This document shows positions 43,761 to 53,976 of a DNA stretch of 64,000 nucleotides, in pieces. The DNA is from an uncultured Lachnospiraceae bacterium (GTDB taxonomy: Bacteria; Bacillota; Clostridia; Lachnospirales; Lachnospiraceae), in the NCBI GenBank assembly GCA_947650155.1, contig CANSUS010000002.1, forward strand, positions 62,001-126,000. The letters run 5' to 3'. Position 1 is the stretch's first letter. Each line of letters starts with the position of its first letter. The notes beneath the pieces are model-generated. The model saw only the letters and a program-made list of their open reading frames with translations. It did not search any database and was not told the origin of the DNA. Position numbers and translations under genes: made by a program.

Positions 43761-45581
43761 ATGGAAAAAAAGGGTGATTTCACACATAAATTGAAATATA
43801 TAGGTTTAAATGCTATGGAATATCATACGTTATATACGGCACTTTCTATTTTTGTATGTTCTATTCATATGGTTATATTTCTGGCGTTTATAATAGGGAA
43901 AGCATATTTGCTTGCCGGAATTAATATAGGAAGTATTTTAATATATGTTATTTGTATTGCCCTGTCAAAGAAGAAAAAAATAAGAATGACTTATCATATT
44001 ATTATAGGAGAAGTTTTTGTATTTTCCATTCTTATGACGCGAATGCTCGGAAGAGAATATTTATTTGCCATGTTTTGTATTGCTACGATTCCCTTTACCT
44101 ATTTAACTTCTTATCTGCTGGAAACTTCTGGAGAGGGAGAAAAATACATTAAACCGGGTTATTACTGTATGGCAGCCATTGTTTTATTTTATTTAGAATA
44201 TTTTATTTTAAGCGCTGATCCATATTTTTCGCTGCCCGAAGGAGCGGACGCCAATCTGCTTTTTTTTCAGGTGTTTAATTTTTCTGTCGCTATTTGCTGC
44301 AGTATGATCGGCGGATTTGCACTTTCCCGGGTAGCGGTGGAAAATATCAGAATTACCAAAAATAATATGCATCGTATAGAAGAACTGATGCGGGAAGCAG
44401 AAGAATCTAATGAGGCAAAAAGCAATTTTCTTGCTAATATGTCTCATGAAATCAGGACACCAATGAATGCCATATGCGGTATGTCAGATATGCTTTTGGA
44501 TGAAGAATTGTCTGAGGAGGGAAAGGAACTGGCAGCGTCCATTAAGTCTTCCGGCAACAGTCTGTTAAGCATTATCAATGATATACTGGATTTTTCCAAA
44601 CTGGAATCAGGAAAAATGGTCATTGCACCGGAAGAATATTACATATCCTCTGTTGTTCATGATTTACTGAATGTGGTGGAAGTACGGGTGAAGGATAAGC
44701 CGGTCAAACTGATTGCCAAAGTGCAGGATTCTATTCCAAGAAAGCTTTATGGTGACAGCGGGAGAATCAGACAGATTTTACTTAATATTATGGGAAATGC
44801 GACGAAGTTTACCCATGAAGGCAGTGTGACACTGGAAGTTTCATGGCAGCAGGAAGAAGAAAATCACGGCAGGCTTTTGTTCAGCGTGAAGGATACCGGA
44901 ATCGGTATTAAAAAGGAGAATCTTGAGAAACTCTTCGATGCATTTGAACAGGTTGACCTTAATAAGAACAGAGGAATTGAAGGAACAGGTCTGGGACTTT
45001 CCATCAGTAAACTGCTCGTAGAGGAAATGGGCGGTAAAATCTGGGTGGAGAGCGAATACGAAAAGGGCAGCAATTTCCATTTCTTTATTAAGCAGGACGT
45101 TATTGACGCTGCACCCTGCGAGTATGGAAAGGGAGTACAGAAAACGGAGATCAAACAGTTTAAGATTACCTTTAAAGCGCCGGAAGCAAAGGTTATGGTC
45201 GTGGATGACGTGAAAGTGAATCTCCGGGTAGCAGCAGGAATTTTAAAGAAATTTGGCATTGTACCTGATTTAATTGATAATGCAGTCGATAGTGTAGAGA
45301 CTTTGAAAAAGAGAAAAGATTATGATCTGATCTTTATGGATCACATGATGCCAGAGGTAGACGGCATAGAGGCAACGGGAATGATCCGCGGTATGAATGA
45401 GGAATATACCGATCAGGTGCCGATTGTTGCACTGTCTGCTAATGCAGTGAAGGGAATGGAGCAGGAGTTTTTTACGGCGGGAATGAATGATTTTCTGCCT
45501 AAACCGATAGAGGTTGCCAGGATGAGCGAGATTTTGCTGAAATGGCTTCCGGAGGAGAAGATTGTGAGGGAGGAAGAGTAA
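43761..45581 (+). CDS. Hybrid sensor histidine kinase with C-terminal receiver domain
   Basis: 606 aa. Six or so N-terminal membrane segments (about residues 20-190) form the sensor with no big outside loop. Then a HisKA domain with the phospho-acceptor in SHEIRTPMNAI, a HATPase domain (N-box NIMGNATKF, G1 DTGIGI, G2 GTGLGLSI), and a receiver domain whose phospho-acceptor Asp is in LIFMDHMMPEVDGIEA. No helix-turn-helix follows, so output passes to another protein. The ATG at 43761 was chosen because AAAGGG lies 9 nt upstream. The signal is unknown; no partner gene adjoins. Confidence 0.92.
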   Translation: MEKKGDFTHKLKYIGLNAMEYHTLYTALSIFVCSIHMVIFLAFIIGKAYLLAGINIGSILIYVICIALSKKKKIRMTYHIIIGEVFVFSILMTRMLGREYLFAMFCIATIPFTYLTSYLLETSGEGEKYIKPGYYCMAAIVLFYLEYFILSADPYFSLPEGADANLLFFQVFNFSVAICCSMIGGFALSRVAVENIRITKNNMHRIEELMREAEESNEAKSNFLANMSHEIRTPMNAICGMSDMLLDEELSEEGKELAASIKSSGNSLLSIINDILDFSKLESGKMVIAPEEYYISSVVHDLLNVVEVRVKDKPVKLIAKVQDSIPRKLYGDSGRIRQILLNIMGNATKFTHEGSVTLEVSWQQEEENHGRLLFSVKDTGIGIKKENLEKLFDAFEQVDLNKNRGIEGTGLGLSISKLLVEEMGGKIWVESEYEKGSNFHFFIKQDVIDAAPCEYGKGVQKTEIKQFKITFKAPEAKVMVVDDVKVNLRVAAGILKKFGIVPDLIDNAVDSVETLKKRKDYDLIFMDHMMPEVDGIEATGMIRGMNEEYTDQVPIVALSANAVKGMEQEFFTAGMNDFLPKPIEVARMSEILLKWLPEEKIVREEE

Positions 45582-45631
45582 GAAACAGAAGTGTGAGATG
45601 TTGGCGGAGGGACGAAGAAAGGCAGGAACAG

Positions 45632-45768
45632 AGTGCGGGCAGCTCAGGATTCTAAAAGGAACCCTTTGGAAGACGTCAGCACTTGGCGAAGTATTTTTGA
45701 GCCTAGTACTGTTACGTCTGGAATAGAGCGAAAGCGCGGTGACGTTAGAATCCTGAGCTGCCCGCACT
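45632..45768. repeat. 137-bp element with 24-bp perfect inverted ends
   Basis: A 24-bp end (AGTGCGGGCAGCTCAGGATT + CTAA, 45632-45655) is repeated exactly inverted at 45745-45768. Five more paired bases (GCAGG/CCTGC) lie a few bases outside, so the arms extend. The 89-bp interior has no supported gene and contains a smaller imperfect repeat (AGACGTC.. / ..ACGTCT). It resembles a non-autonomous inverted-repeat element or a very stable RNA hairpin; no target-site duplication is visible. Confidence 0.75.
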
Positions 45769-45828
45769 TTGAACCTGCGTCCGTAAGCCAGCAACGAAAA
45801 TATCTACGAAAATATCTAATAAATCTCC

Positions 45829-45857
45829 TTGACAAACCTCCCCAATTTGACTATATT
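45829..45857 (+). promoter_or_regulatory. Sigma-A promoter of valS
   Basis: TTGACA (45829-45834), 17 bp, TATATT (45852-45857). It gives a ~355-nt leader containing a 15-bp triple repeat and the T-box. Confidence 0.8.
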
Positions 45858-45869
45858 ATATTTCATATA

Positions 45870-45914
45870 AACACAATGCAAATCAATACAATGCAAACAA
45901 ACACAACGCAAAGG
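45870..45914 (+). repeat. Three 15-bp tandem repeats at the start of the valS leader
   Basis: AACACAATGCAAATC (45870-45884), AATACAATGCAAACA (45885-45899), AACACAACGCAAAGG (45900-45914). They begin about 6 nt after the predicted transcription start and end just before the T-box stem I region. No known role. Confidence 0.75.
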
Positions 45915-45929
45915 TAACGACAAAGAGGA

Positions 45930-46184
45930 GTACACATACCGTGCTTTTTAAAGAGAAGGAATCCGCTGGCTGAGAGATTCTGAAAGTAATATGTGGAAGG
46001 TAGCTTTGGAACCGGAGTGCTGAAAGGCGGAGTGCAAACAGTCTGAGTAAGTATTCACGATTTATCCCCGTTAACGGATAAGGCTCTGGCAGGAGTCTGT
46101 GAGGTAGGAAGTTTTCTTACGAATAAAGGTGGTACCGCGGTTCATTCGCCCTTTACTGAGTTTCAGTAAAGGGCGTTATTTTAT
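45930..46184 (+). ncRNA. T-box riboswitch of valS
   Basis: The conserved T-box sequence AAAGGTGGTACCGCGG is at 46125-46140, followed by the terminator hairpin CGCCCTTTACTGA/TCAGTAAAGGGCG (46147-46175) and a T-rich tail. Upstream lie the AGAGA-like motif in stem I (GGCTGAGAGATT) and a region ending GAGTAAGTATTCACG, where GTA could be the valine specifier codon (tentative). Uncharged tRNA-Val should favour the antiterminator and switch valS on. Confidence 0.92.
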
Positions 46185-46220
46185 GTGTATCTTACAGTGT
46201 ACGTTTTAAGGAGGATTTTC

Positions 46221-48884
46221 ATGAAGAAAGAATTAGCAAAAACCTATGATCCAAGCGGCATAGAAGAAAAATTATATCAAAAATGGCTGGATAAAAAGTA
46301 TTTCCATGCGGAAGTAGACAAAAATAAAAAACCATTTACGATTGTGATTCCGCCTCCAAATATTACAGGCCAGCTCCATATGGGACATGCTCTGGATAAT
46401 ACGATGCAGGATATTATCATCCGTTTTAAAAGAATGCAGGGATATAATGCGCTTTGGCAGCCGGGAACAGATCATGCAAGTATTGCTACGGAAGTTAAGA
46501 TTATAGAAAAATTAAAAGAAGAAGGTATTGATAAGGAAGACCTTGGCAGAGAAAAATTTTTAGAGCGTGCATGGGAATGGAAAAAAGAGTACGGTGGAAG
46601 GATTATTTCTCAGTTGAAAAAGATGGGCTCCTCCTGCGACTGGGACAGGGAACGCTTTACGATGGATGAGGGCTGCAACAGGGCAGTAACGGAAGTTTTC
46701 TGTCGCATGCATGAAAAAGGATGGATTTATAAAGGTTCCCGGATTATCAACTGGTGCCCGGTATGTAATACATCCATTTCTGATGCGGAAGTGGAATATG
46801 AAGAGCAGGCAGGGCATTTCTGGCATATCAAGTATCCGCTTATCGATGAGAACGGACAGCCGAGTACTACAGAATTTCTGGAATTTGCCACCACACGTCC
46901 TGAGACGATGCTTGGGGATACGGCGGTAGCCATCCATCCTGACGATGAAAGATATCAACATTTAATAGGAAGAAAGGTCATGCTTCCTTTGATGAACAGG
47001 GAAATGCCGATTGTAACGGACTCCTATGTGGATATGGAGTTTGGAACCGGAGTGGTAAAAATTACGCCGGCGCATGATCCGAATGACTTTGAAGTAGGAA
47101 AGCGCCATAATCTGCCGGAGATCAATATTATGAATGACGATGCGACCATCAATGAAAACGGCGGAAAATTTGCAGGCATGGATCGTTATGAGGCAAGGAA
47201 GGCAATTGTAAAAGAACTGGATGAACTGGGACTTTTAGTTAAGATTGAAGATTACTCTCATAACGTAGGTACGCATGACCGCTGCAAGACTACGATTGAA
47301 CCTTTGATTAAAAAGCAGTGGTTTGTAAAGATGGATGAATTGATAAAGCCGGCGGCGGAGGCAGTGAAGAATGGTGAGATCGAACTGATTCCCGCCCGTA
47401 TGGAAAAGACCTATTTTAACTGGACGGATAATATCCGCGACTGGTGCATCAGCAGACAGCTTTGGTGGGGGCACAGGATTCCAGCGTATTACTGTGAAGA
47501 ATGTGGTGAAATTGTGGTAGCAAAAGGAATGCCGGAAAAATGTCCAAAGTGCGGCTGTACTCATTTGAAACAGGACGAGGATACACTGGATACTTGGTTT
47601 TCTTCTGCGCTGTGGCCTTTTTCCACACTGGGATGGCCGGAGAAAACAGAAGAACTGGAATATTTTTACCCTACGGACGTACTTGTGACCGGATATGACA
47701 TTATCTTTTTCTGGGTAATCCGTATGATCTTTTCAGGCTATGAGCAGATGGGAGAAAAACCCTTTAAGACGGTACTGTTTCATGGGCTCGTAAGGGATTC
47801 TCAGGGAAGAAAAATGTCAAAATCATTGGGAAATGGGATTGATCCTCTTGAGATCATTGAAAAGTATGGGGCGGACGCTTTAAGACTCACACTGATTACC
47901 GGAAATGCGCCGGGAAATGATATGCGTTTTTATAATGAGAGAGTGGAGGCAAGCCGTAATTTTGCAAATAAAGTATGGAATGCATCCCGCTTCATCATGA
48001 TGAATATGGACGGAAAAGAAATTACCACGGATGCAGCGACTTATTTAGAACCGGTGGATAAATGGATTTTATCCAAATTAAATACATTAGTAAAAGAAGC
48101 CACTGACAATATGGAGAATTTTGAACTGGGGATTGCAGTACAAAAAGTATATGACTTTATCTGGGATGAATTCTGTGACTGGTATATCGAAATGGTAAAA
48201 CCAAGACTTTATAATTCTGACGATGTAAAGAGTCAGTCTGCAGCGCTCTATACGTTAAAGACCGTATTGATTGACGCGTTGAAACTGCTGCATCCTTATA
48301 TGCCTTTTATTACGGAAGAGATTTTTGATACGATCCAGGAGGAAGAAGAGTCCATCATGATCTCCAGCTGGCCGGAATATACGGAAAACAGAAACTTTGC
48401 AGAAGAGGAAAAAGCAATAGAAACAATCAAGGCGGCAGTCAGAGGCATCCGTAATGTGAGGACGGAAATGAATGTTGCGCCCAGTAAAAAAGCACAGGTT
48501 TTTGTTGTCGGCAAAGAAGAAGAAATTTTAAAGACTTTTTCAGAGGGCAGGCTGTTCTTTGCTTCCCTTGCTTCTGCTTCAGAAGTGAAGATACAGGAAA
48601 ATAAAGAGGGGATTGCAGAGGATGCGGTATCTGTTGTAATCCCGGGAGCTACACTGTATATTCCTTTTGCAGAACTGGTTGACATCAGGCAGGAGATTGA
48701 GAGACTGGAAAAAGAAGAAAAACGGCTTGGCAGTGAAATTGCAAGAGCAAACGGAATGCTGAATAATGAAAAATTTGTTTCCAAGGCTCCGGCATCAAAA
48801 ATTGCAGAGGAAAAAGAAAAATTAGAAAAATATACGAAAATGATGGAAACCGTAAAAGAAAGGCTTGCGCAGATAAAGAAATAA
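46221..48884 (+). CDS. valS: Valyl-tRNA synthetase
   Basis: 887 aa class I synthetase. Signature motifs: [11 protein letters not shown] (HIGH) and KMSKSLGNG; the editing domain shows [20 protein letters not shown] zinc-type Cys cluster (CEECGEIV...CPKCGCTHL) is around residue 430, and the C-terminal coiled coil ([20 protein letters not shown]) covers the last 65 residues. The ATG at 46221 follows aaggaggattttc. Control is by the T-box upstream; this also confirms the amino acid. Confidence 0.97.
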   Translation: MKKELAKTYDPSGIEEKLYQKWLDKKYFHAEVDKNKKPFTIVIPPPNITGQLHMGHALDNTMQDIIIRFKRMQGYNALWQPGTDHASIATEVKIIEKLKEEGIDKEDLGREKFLERAWEWKKEYGGRIISQLKKMGSSCDWDRERFTMDEGCNRAVTEVFCRMHEKGWIYKGSRIINWCPVCNTSISDAEVEYEEQAGHFWHIKYPLIDENGQPSTTEFLEFATTRPETMLGDTAVAIHPDDERYQHLIGRKVMLPLMNREMPIVTDSYVDMEFGTGVVKITPAHDPNDFEVGKRHNLPEINIMNDDATINENGGKFAGMDRYEARKAIVKELDELGLLVKIEDYSHNVGTHDRCKTTIEPLIKKQWFVKMDELIKPAAEAVKNGEIELIPARMEKTYFNWTDNIRDWCISRQLWWGHRIPAYYCEECGEIVVAKGMPEKCPKCGCTHLKQDEDTLDTWFSSALWPFSTLGWPEKTEELEYFYPTDVLVTGYDIIFFWVIRMIFSGYEQMGEKPFKTVLFHGLVRDSQGRKMSKSLGNGIDPLEIIEKYGADALRLTLITGNAPGNDMRFYNERVEASRNFANKVWNASRFIMMNMDGKEITTDAATYLEPVDKWILSKLNTLVKEATDNMENFELGIAVQKVYDFIWDEFCDWYIEMVKPRLYNSDDVKSQSAALYTLKTVLIDALKLLHPYMPFITEEIFDTIQEEEESIMISSWPEYTENRNFAEEEKAIETIKAAVRGIRNVRTEMNVAPSKKAQVFVVGKEEEILKTFSEGRLFFASLASASEVKIQENKEGIAEDAVSVVIPGATLYIPFAELVDIRQEIERLEKEEKRLGSEIARANGMLNNEKFVSKAPASKIAEEKEKLEKYTKMMETVKERLAQIKK

Positions 48885-49024
48885 TAATATTTGCAGATAA
48901 CTACTTGCAACAAAGTGAAAAATAACGGATAATAGTATAAAGATTAAATTTTACTGAAGGATCGTTTTTCGATTCTTCCCCCATATAATAAAGAAAAGAA
49001 GAGAAATGGGGAAGGGGGAAAGGT

Positions 49025-50560
49025 ATGCCGGAATCTTTTGCATCCACAATGACAAGGGAAAAGTTGAATAAACCAGGAATTGAAATGCCGTGGGAAAGCC
49101 CCGGCAGTCCGTTAAGCGCTATTGGCAGGCCCAAGCCCGCAGAACAGCAGGTAAGCCAGCCGCCAAAGCAGGGAATTGAGAACGGTTCCTATGTGAGGAT
49201 TGAGCCGGATAATATGATCGCGTGGCTTTATCTGCTTCCTCCTGCAGAGGGAGAGGAGAAATTCAGTAAAGACGATATTATGGGATTTTTGCGTAAAAAC
49301 GGTGTCGTCCGCGGATTCCATAATTCTAATATTGCTGCAATCGTAAAAAAAGAAGTTTATAATAGAGAAATTAAAGTGGCGCTTGGAAAAGAAGCGGTAG
49401 AAGGCATTGACGGTTATTATGAATATAAATTTGCACCTACTGTTCATAAAGCGCCTGCTGTCAGAGAAGACGGATCTGTCGATTACACGAGCATGAGTAC
49501 TTTGCAGAATGTACATAAAGGCGATGTGGTTGCAATTTATCACCACGCTGTACAGGGTGAGGTCGGATATAACATACGCGGGGCGGAGACAAGAACGAAG
49601 CCTGCCAAGGAACTGCCGCCTCTTAGGGGAAAAGGAATTTCGCACGAGCCGGATTCCGATATTTATATTGCTGTTCAGGAAGGCAAAATTGAGATTAAGG
49701 ATAATAAGATCGACATTAAAAATACGCATGAAGTGCATGACGATGTGGATCTGATTACAGGAAAAATAGAGTTTTTCGGCGATATAGAGATCAGTGGAAA
49801 TGTCAGCGCAGGCGTAATGATACGGGCCGGGCGTAATATTGTAATTAAAGGAACGGTAGAATCCGCCAATTTATTTGCAGGCGGCGACATTGTTTTAGAG
49901 CGCGGCATACAGGGCGGCAAGAAAGCGAAGGTCAGTGCAAGGGGAAGCGTTTTTGCCGATTTTATCGAGCATGCCGAAGTATCTGCTAAAGGTGATATCT
50001 GCGCCAATATTATTTTAAATTCCAAGCTTTCAGCTGAGGGAAAGGTGAAAGCAACCGGTAAAAAAGGCGTGATTATGGGCGGATATGTACATGGTCTTAT
50101 GGGGATAGAGGCCGGTGTGCTTGGCAATGACGCGGAGATCAAGACGAATGTACATGCCGGATATGAACCGGAAGTTTATGAAAAATATATTGGTATGGCG
50201 GCAAAGGAAGAGGCGGCACAGGCAGAACTGAAGACGACAGTCGATACTATGTCCGAGCTTCTCAGAAAGAAACGTCTTCGCGCCGCGTCTATGACAGAAG
50301 GGGAAGAAAAGCGGCTGGCGGAATTAAATAAGAAAAAGGATGAATGTTTTGCCGTTTTGGACGATATCAATCAGGAAAAAGAAATTTTATCCGGACAGAT
50401 AGAAAAGGGGAAAGATGCGAAAGTCATTACGGAAGGCGACGTTCACAGGGGCGTTATCGTAGGTGTGGCGGATTCCAAGTATATCGTGGAGCGTGATACA
50501 AGCTTTATGCAGTATGAATATTTAAACGGTATGGTGGAAGGCACGGTAAGAGTACTGTAG
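49025..50560 (+). CDS. FapA family protein (DUF342)
   Basis: 511 aa. A flexible Pro-rich N-terminus (about 1-55), then the FapA N-terminal domain, then a right-handed beta-helix of short repeated strands (DIEISGNVSAGVMIRAGRNI, VESANLFAGGDIVLERGI, AEVSAKGDICANIIL). A charged coiled-coil insert (AAKEEAAQAELKTTVDTMSE ... LNKKKDECF) and a final strand region (GDVHRGVIVGVAD) follow. Family members are cytoplasmic and tied to envelope or polar functions; the activity is unknown. The gene lies 140 bp after valS, in front of folC. Confidence 0.87.
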   Translation: MPESFASTMTREKLNKPGIEMPWESPGSPLSAIGRPKPAEQQVSQPPKQGIENGSYVRIEPDNMIAWLYLLPPAEGEEKFSKDDIMGFLRKNGVVRGFHNSNIAAIVKKEVYNREIKVALGKEAVEGIDGYYEYKFAPTVHKAPAVREDGSVDYTSMSTLQNVHKGDVVAIYHHAVQGEVGYNIRGAETRTKPAKELPPLRGKGISHEPDSDIYIAVQEGKIEIKDNKIDIKNTHEVHDDVDLITGKIEFFGDIEISGNVSAGVMIRAGRNIVIKGTVESANLFAGGDIVLERGIQGGKKAKVSARGSVFADFIEHAEVSAKGDICANIILNSKLSAEGKVKATGKKGVIMGGYVHGLMGIEAGVLGNDAEIKTNVHAGYEPEVYEKYIGMAAKEEAAQAELKTTVDTMSELLRKKRLRAASMTEGEEKRLAELNKKKDECFAVLDDINQEKEILSGQIEKGKDAKVITEGDVHRGVIVGVADSKYIVERDTSFMQYEYLNGMVEGTVRVL

Positions 50561-50577
50561 CATGAATGGAATAAGCA

Positions 50578-51885
50578 GTGAAAAAAGAAATCAAAACTTA
50601 TGAGCAGGCAGTAGAATATATTTTAAATATTCCCAAGTTCACAAAGAAAAATGATATGTCTATGACGAAAGCTTTCTTAAGGGAGTTAGGAAATCCGGAG
50701 AAAGAGATGAAGGTCATTCATATTGCAGGCACAAACGGAAAAGGTTCCGTTTGTGCTTATTTGTGTGCAGTTTTGCGAGAGGCAGGATTTTGCGTCGGTA
50801 TGTTTACCTCGCCGCATCTTGTAGAAGTCCGTGAACGTTTCAGAGTCAATGGGCAGGAGATAGAAAAAGAGCAGTTTTTGGATCTTTTTCTGAAGATTTA
50901 CGAAAAATTGGACGGGGAATACCATCCTACCTTTTTTGAATATATGTTTTTTATTGCCATGCTTTTTTTTAAGGACAAAAAGGCGGAATATTGTATTCTG
51001 GAAACCGGGCTTGGCGGAAGGCTGGATGCAACGAACAGTGTGGAAAAAAAGGAAATTGCCATTATAACGAAGGTGGGATTTGACCATATGGAGTATTTGG
51101 GCAATACCTTGCGGGAGATTGCCGGTGAAAAGGCGGGAATACTGAAAGAAAATACGCCGGTGGTTTATTTCGCAGGCAGAAAGGAAGTCAATGAAGTCAT
51201 AGAATCAGAGGCGGAAAAAAAGGGGTGCAGAACCTTTCCGGTTGTGCTGAAACGCGATGCTATTTGCAAAAATACGAATAAAAGCATTGATTTTTCTTTT
51301 CACAGTCGGTATTATGGTTATATTAGACTTGCGCTATCGACCGGCGCCAGGTATCAGGCAGAAAACGCGATGCTTGCGATGACGGCGTTAGAAGCGCTTG
51401 GTTTAAATAATGCAATTACAAAGACGCAGCTTAAGAAAGGATTTGAGAAAGCCTTTTGGGAAGGCAGAATGGAAGAGATAAAAAGAGGTGTTTTTGTGGA
51501 TGGCGCTCATAATGAAGACGGAATAGAGGCTTTTTTAGATACAGCAGGGGAAGACGGCTGTAAGGGGACCAGACTTTTATTATTTTCTGCCGTGCGTGAT
51601 AAGAGAGTGGAAACGATGGTTTCCATGCTGGAGGAAAGCGGGCTTTTTTCGCTGATCGGGACAGCGCCTCTTGCAAACAGCAGAACAGTAACAGCAGAAG
51701 AAATGAAAGACGCTTTAGGACAATATAAAGATTGCAGACATATTTTTTTTGAGACAGTAGAAGGGGCATTTGAAGAAATGCAGCGGTTAAAAGGCGAGAA
51801 GGATCATCTTTACATAGTTGGTTCTTTGTATCTTGTCGGTCAGGTGAAAGCATATATGAGGAGGCAGACAGATGATCAATTTTGA
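50578..51885 (+). CDS. folC: Bifunctional folylpolyglutamate synthase/dihydrofolate synthase
   Basis: 435 aa, GTG start. Adds glutamate to dihydropteroate and to folates. The P-loop HIAGTNGKGSV (about residues 45-55), the omega-loop FTSPHL, the KYCILETGLGGRLDATN segment and GFDHMEYLGNTLREIAGEKAGI are diagnostic of Mur ligase-type FolC. The C-terminal domain has VFVDGAHNEDG. The upstream ribosome site is weak (tggaataagca), but the 17-bp distance from fapA suggests coupling. Overlaps the next small gene by 14 bp. Confidence 0.94.
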   Translation: MKKEIKTYEQAVEYILNIPKFTKKNDMSMTKAFLRELGNPEKEMKVIHIAGTNGKGSVCAYLCAVLREAGFCVGMFTSPHLVEVRERFRVNGQEIEKEQFLDLFLKIYEKLDGEYHPTFFEYMFFIAMLFFKDKKAEYCILETGLGGRLDATNSVEKKEIAIITKVGFDHMEYLGNTLREIAGEKAGILKENTPVVYFAGRKEVNEVIESEAEKKGCRTFPVVLKRDAICKNTNKSIDFSFHSRYYGYIRLALSTGARYQAENAMLAMTALEALGLNNAITKTQLKKGFEKAFWEGRMEEIKRGVFVDGAHNEDGIEAFLDTAGEDGCKGTRLLLFSAVRDKRVETMVSMLEESGLFSLIGTAPLANSRTVTAEEMKDALGQYKDCRHIFFETVEGAFEEMQRLKGEKDHLYIVGSLYLVGQVKAYMRRQTDDQF

Positions 51886-52018
51886 AGAAGAATTAAAGAA
51901 ATTCCATCCAAGCCTTGAGGTAGAGGATGTAGAAGAGGCAATATATAATCAGGATTTAACGGATATGGCGGATCTTTTGATCAAGATGGTAAAAGAATCA
52001 GAGCCGGAAGAAGAATAA
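51872..52018 (+). CDS. Small acidic protein, 48 aa
   Basis: Starts inside the end of folC with its own good ribosome site (gaggaggcagacagATG) and ends 10 bp before the TPR gene. The sequence MINFEEELKKFHPSLEVEDV ... DMADLLIKMVKESEPEEE is highly acidic, amphipathic and helical, and looks like real protein rather than a chance frame. No family recognised. Position between folC and the TPR protein suggests one operon from fapA through the TPR gene. Confidence 0.7.
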   Translation: MINFEEELKKFHPSLEVEDVEEAIYNQDLTDMADLLIKMVKESEPEEE

Positions 52019-52028
52019 GGGGTAGCGT

Positions 52029-53441
52029 ATGAATTGTTATTATTGCGGATGCCGCTTATCCGAGCATGATTTTTGTACCGGATGTGGGGCTGACGTTTCT
52101 GTATATAAGAAGATCATGTATTTATCCAATTACCATTACAATGACGGATTGGAAAAGGCATCGGTAAGGGATCTGACGGGTGCGGTCCGCAGTCTGCGTC
52201 AGAGTTTAAAATTCAACAAAAATAATATTGAGGCAAGGAACCTCCTTGGACTTGTATATTTTGAGATGGGCGAGGTAGCGCCGGCTTTAAGCGAGTGGGT
52301 AATCAGTAAGAACCTGCGGCCCAATAAAAATATTGCGGATGATTATATTAATATGATCCAGGCAAATGCAAGCCGTCTGGAAACGATTAACCAGACAAAT
52401 AAAAAATTTAATCAGGCGCTTTCTTATTGTCAGCAGGACAGTCTGGATCTGGCTATTATCCAGTTAAAAAAAGTGCTTTCTCTAAATCCGAGATTTGTGA
52501 AAGCGCATCAGCTTCTGGCGCTTCTATATATCAATGACGAGGAATGGGAAAAGGCAAGAAAGGAACTGCGAAAGTGTTACCAGATTGACAGGAGCAATAC
52601 GATTACCCTGCGGTATTTAAAAGAAGTAGACAGCGTGTTTGAAGCGGAGGAGACGCAGAAGTCAGGCGGAAAGAAACGGAATATCAGTGAGGAGTCCGTA
52701 AAATATCAGAGCGGTAATGAAACGATTATTCAGCCGGTAGGAGGAAAGGAAAAGGGTGGTTTTGCAGCGCTTTTACAGATTGGACTGGGAATTATCATCG
52801 GAATTGCAGCGGTATGGTTTTTGATTCTGCCTTCCAGAGTACAGGCAGAGCGGACAAAGGTAAATGAGGAACTGAAAAAGGTCAGCGAACAGTCGGATGC
52901 AAAATCTGCAACGATCGACGATTTGAATCAGCAGGTCAGCACTCTGACCACACAGGTTGAAACCATGCAGACACAGATGGACAGTTATGAAGGCGTAGAC
53001 GGTACATTGTCGATTATGGATAAAATGATCCAGGCCATTCAGGCATATATGACTGCTCCCGATGATGCGGTGGCAATAGAAGAATATTTAGATGCAATCG
53101 AGCAAGAGGTTCAGATTGAGGAAACTTCAGAGTCCTTTCAGGCAATGTATGAGCAGCTGCGTAACGAAATTGGTCCTAAACTTGCAACGCAGTATTATGA
53201 TATAGGATATGAAGACTATATGGCCCAAAGGTTTGCAGAGGCGATTCCGAGTCTGGAAAAGGTCGTTCAATATAATTCGGAAAACGGATATGCCCTGTAC
53301 TATCTTGGAAATTGCTATAAAGAAGTGGGAGAAATTGAGAAGGCCAAAGAGATTTACAGAAGAGTAATCGCCGAGATTCCCAATTCAGAAAGACAAAGAA
53401 AATCCCAGCAGTTCCTGGATGAACTGGAAAGTATGGAATAG
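52029..53441 (+). CDS. Zinc-ribbon, TPR membrane protein
   Basis: 470 aa. An N-terminal zinc ribbon (NCYYCGCRLSEHDFCTGCGA: CxxC...CxxC), TPR units around residues 30-200 (SLKFNKNNIEARNLLGLVYF; KKVLSLNPRFVKAHQLLALL), one membrane helix (about 249-270, GLGIIIGIAAVWFLILP), a coiled coil (about 275-325) and C-terminal TPRs outside (YDIGYEDYMAQRFAEAIPSL; YALYYLGNCYKEVGEIEKAK). The type suggests a scaffold joining cytoplasmic and surface partners. SD aaggggtagcgtATG. It ends before a perfect terminator; the sporulation operon follows. Confidence 0.85.
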   Translation: MNCYYCGCRLSEHDFCTGCGADVSVYKKIMYLSNYHYNDGLEKASVRDLTGAVRSLRQSLKFNKNNIEARNLLGLVYFEMGEVAPALSEWVISKNLRPNKNIADDYINMIQANASRLETINQTNKKFNQALSYCQQDSLDLAIIQLKKVLSLNPRFVKAHQLLALLYINDEEWEKARKELRKCYQIDRSNTITLRYLKEVDSVFEAEETQKSGGKKRNISEESVKYQSGNETIIQPVGGKEKGGFAALLQIGLGIIIGIAAVWFLILPSRVQAERTKVNEELKKVSEQSDAKSATIDDLNQQVSTLTTQVETMQTQMDSYEGVDGTLSIMDKMIQAIQAYMTAPDDAVAIEEYLDAIEQEVQIEETSESFQAMYEQLRNEIGPKLATQYYDIGYEDYMAQRFAEAIPSLEKVVQYNSENGYALYYLGNCYKEVGEIEKAKEIYRRVIAEIPNSERQRKSQQFLDELESME

Positions 53442-53458
53442 ATTTGAATAACGCTTAC

Positions 53459-53491
53459 AAAAGAGAACATAAAATTTATGTTCTCTTTTTT
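53459..53491 (+). terminator. Intrinsic terminator
   Basis: AAAAGAGAACATAAA (53459-53473) pairs perfectly with TTTATGTTCTCTTTT around one central A, followed by more Ts. It separates the fapA-folC-TPR genes from spoIIAA. No sigma-H promoter could be assigned with confidence in the 125 bp that follow. Confidence 0.88.
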
Positions 53492-53618
53492 CTTTCCGTG
53501 CGTCCGGGATAAGTATAAATAACAATGAAGAAGGGAAGACTAAATGGTAAAATGCAATTGTTTGTGCTTGCACGGTATGCACAAATCTAAATAAAGCCGT
53601 GCAGAAATGAGGGAAAAG

Positions 53619-53957
53619 ATGGAAAACATGGAAAAGATGGAACAATATTTTAAAGTGATTGATAATTATCTGATGGTAAAGCTGCCGGAAGAGATTGATC
53701 ATCATCAGGCAGGATACATAAGCAAAAGCGTGGACAAACTTCTTTTAGAAGGCAGGGCAAACAGTGTTGTATTTGATTTTGAGGCTACCAGGTTTATGGA
53801 CAGTTCCGGGATAGGCCTGATTGCCGGACGGTATAAAAAAGTGGTCTGCTTTGACGGAAAGGTCTATGCGATCAATGTGGACAAGCATATTAAAAGAATT
53901 CTTTACATGTCCGGTTTGGACAAAATGATCGAAATAGTCTGTAAGGAAAAAAATTAG
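53619..53957 (+). CDS. spoIIAA: Anti-sigma F factor antagonist SpoIIAA
   Basis: 112 aa STAS-domain protein that releases sigma-F in the forespore by binding SpoIIAB. The phosphorylation-site loop [17 protein letters not shown] is intact (Ser of DSSG). The ATG at 53619 has GAGGG 5 nt upstream; the in-frame ATG at 53607 has none. First gene of the canonical spoIIA operon, with spoIIAB 19 bp after. Confidence 0.95.
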   Translation: MENMEKMEQYFKVIDNYLMVKLPEEIDHHQAGYISKSVDKLLLEGRANSVVFDFEATRFMDSSGIGLIAGRYKKVVCFDGKVYAINVDKHIKRILYMSGLDKMIEIVCKEKN

Positions 53958-53976
53958 AAGAGGGATGGATGGAAAA

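Noticed and set aside
45633..45917. 94-aa frame across the inverted-repeat element
   Set aside because: It runs through both arms of the palindrome and the valS promoter, lacks a ribosome site, and its opposite strand is equally open.
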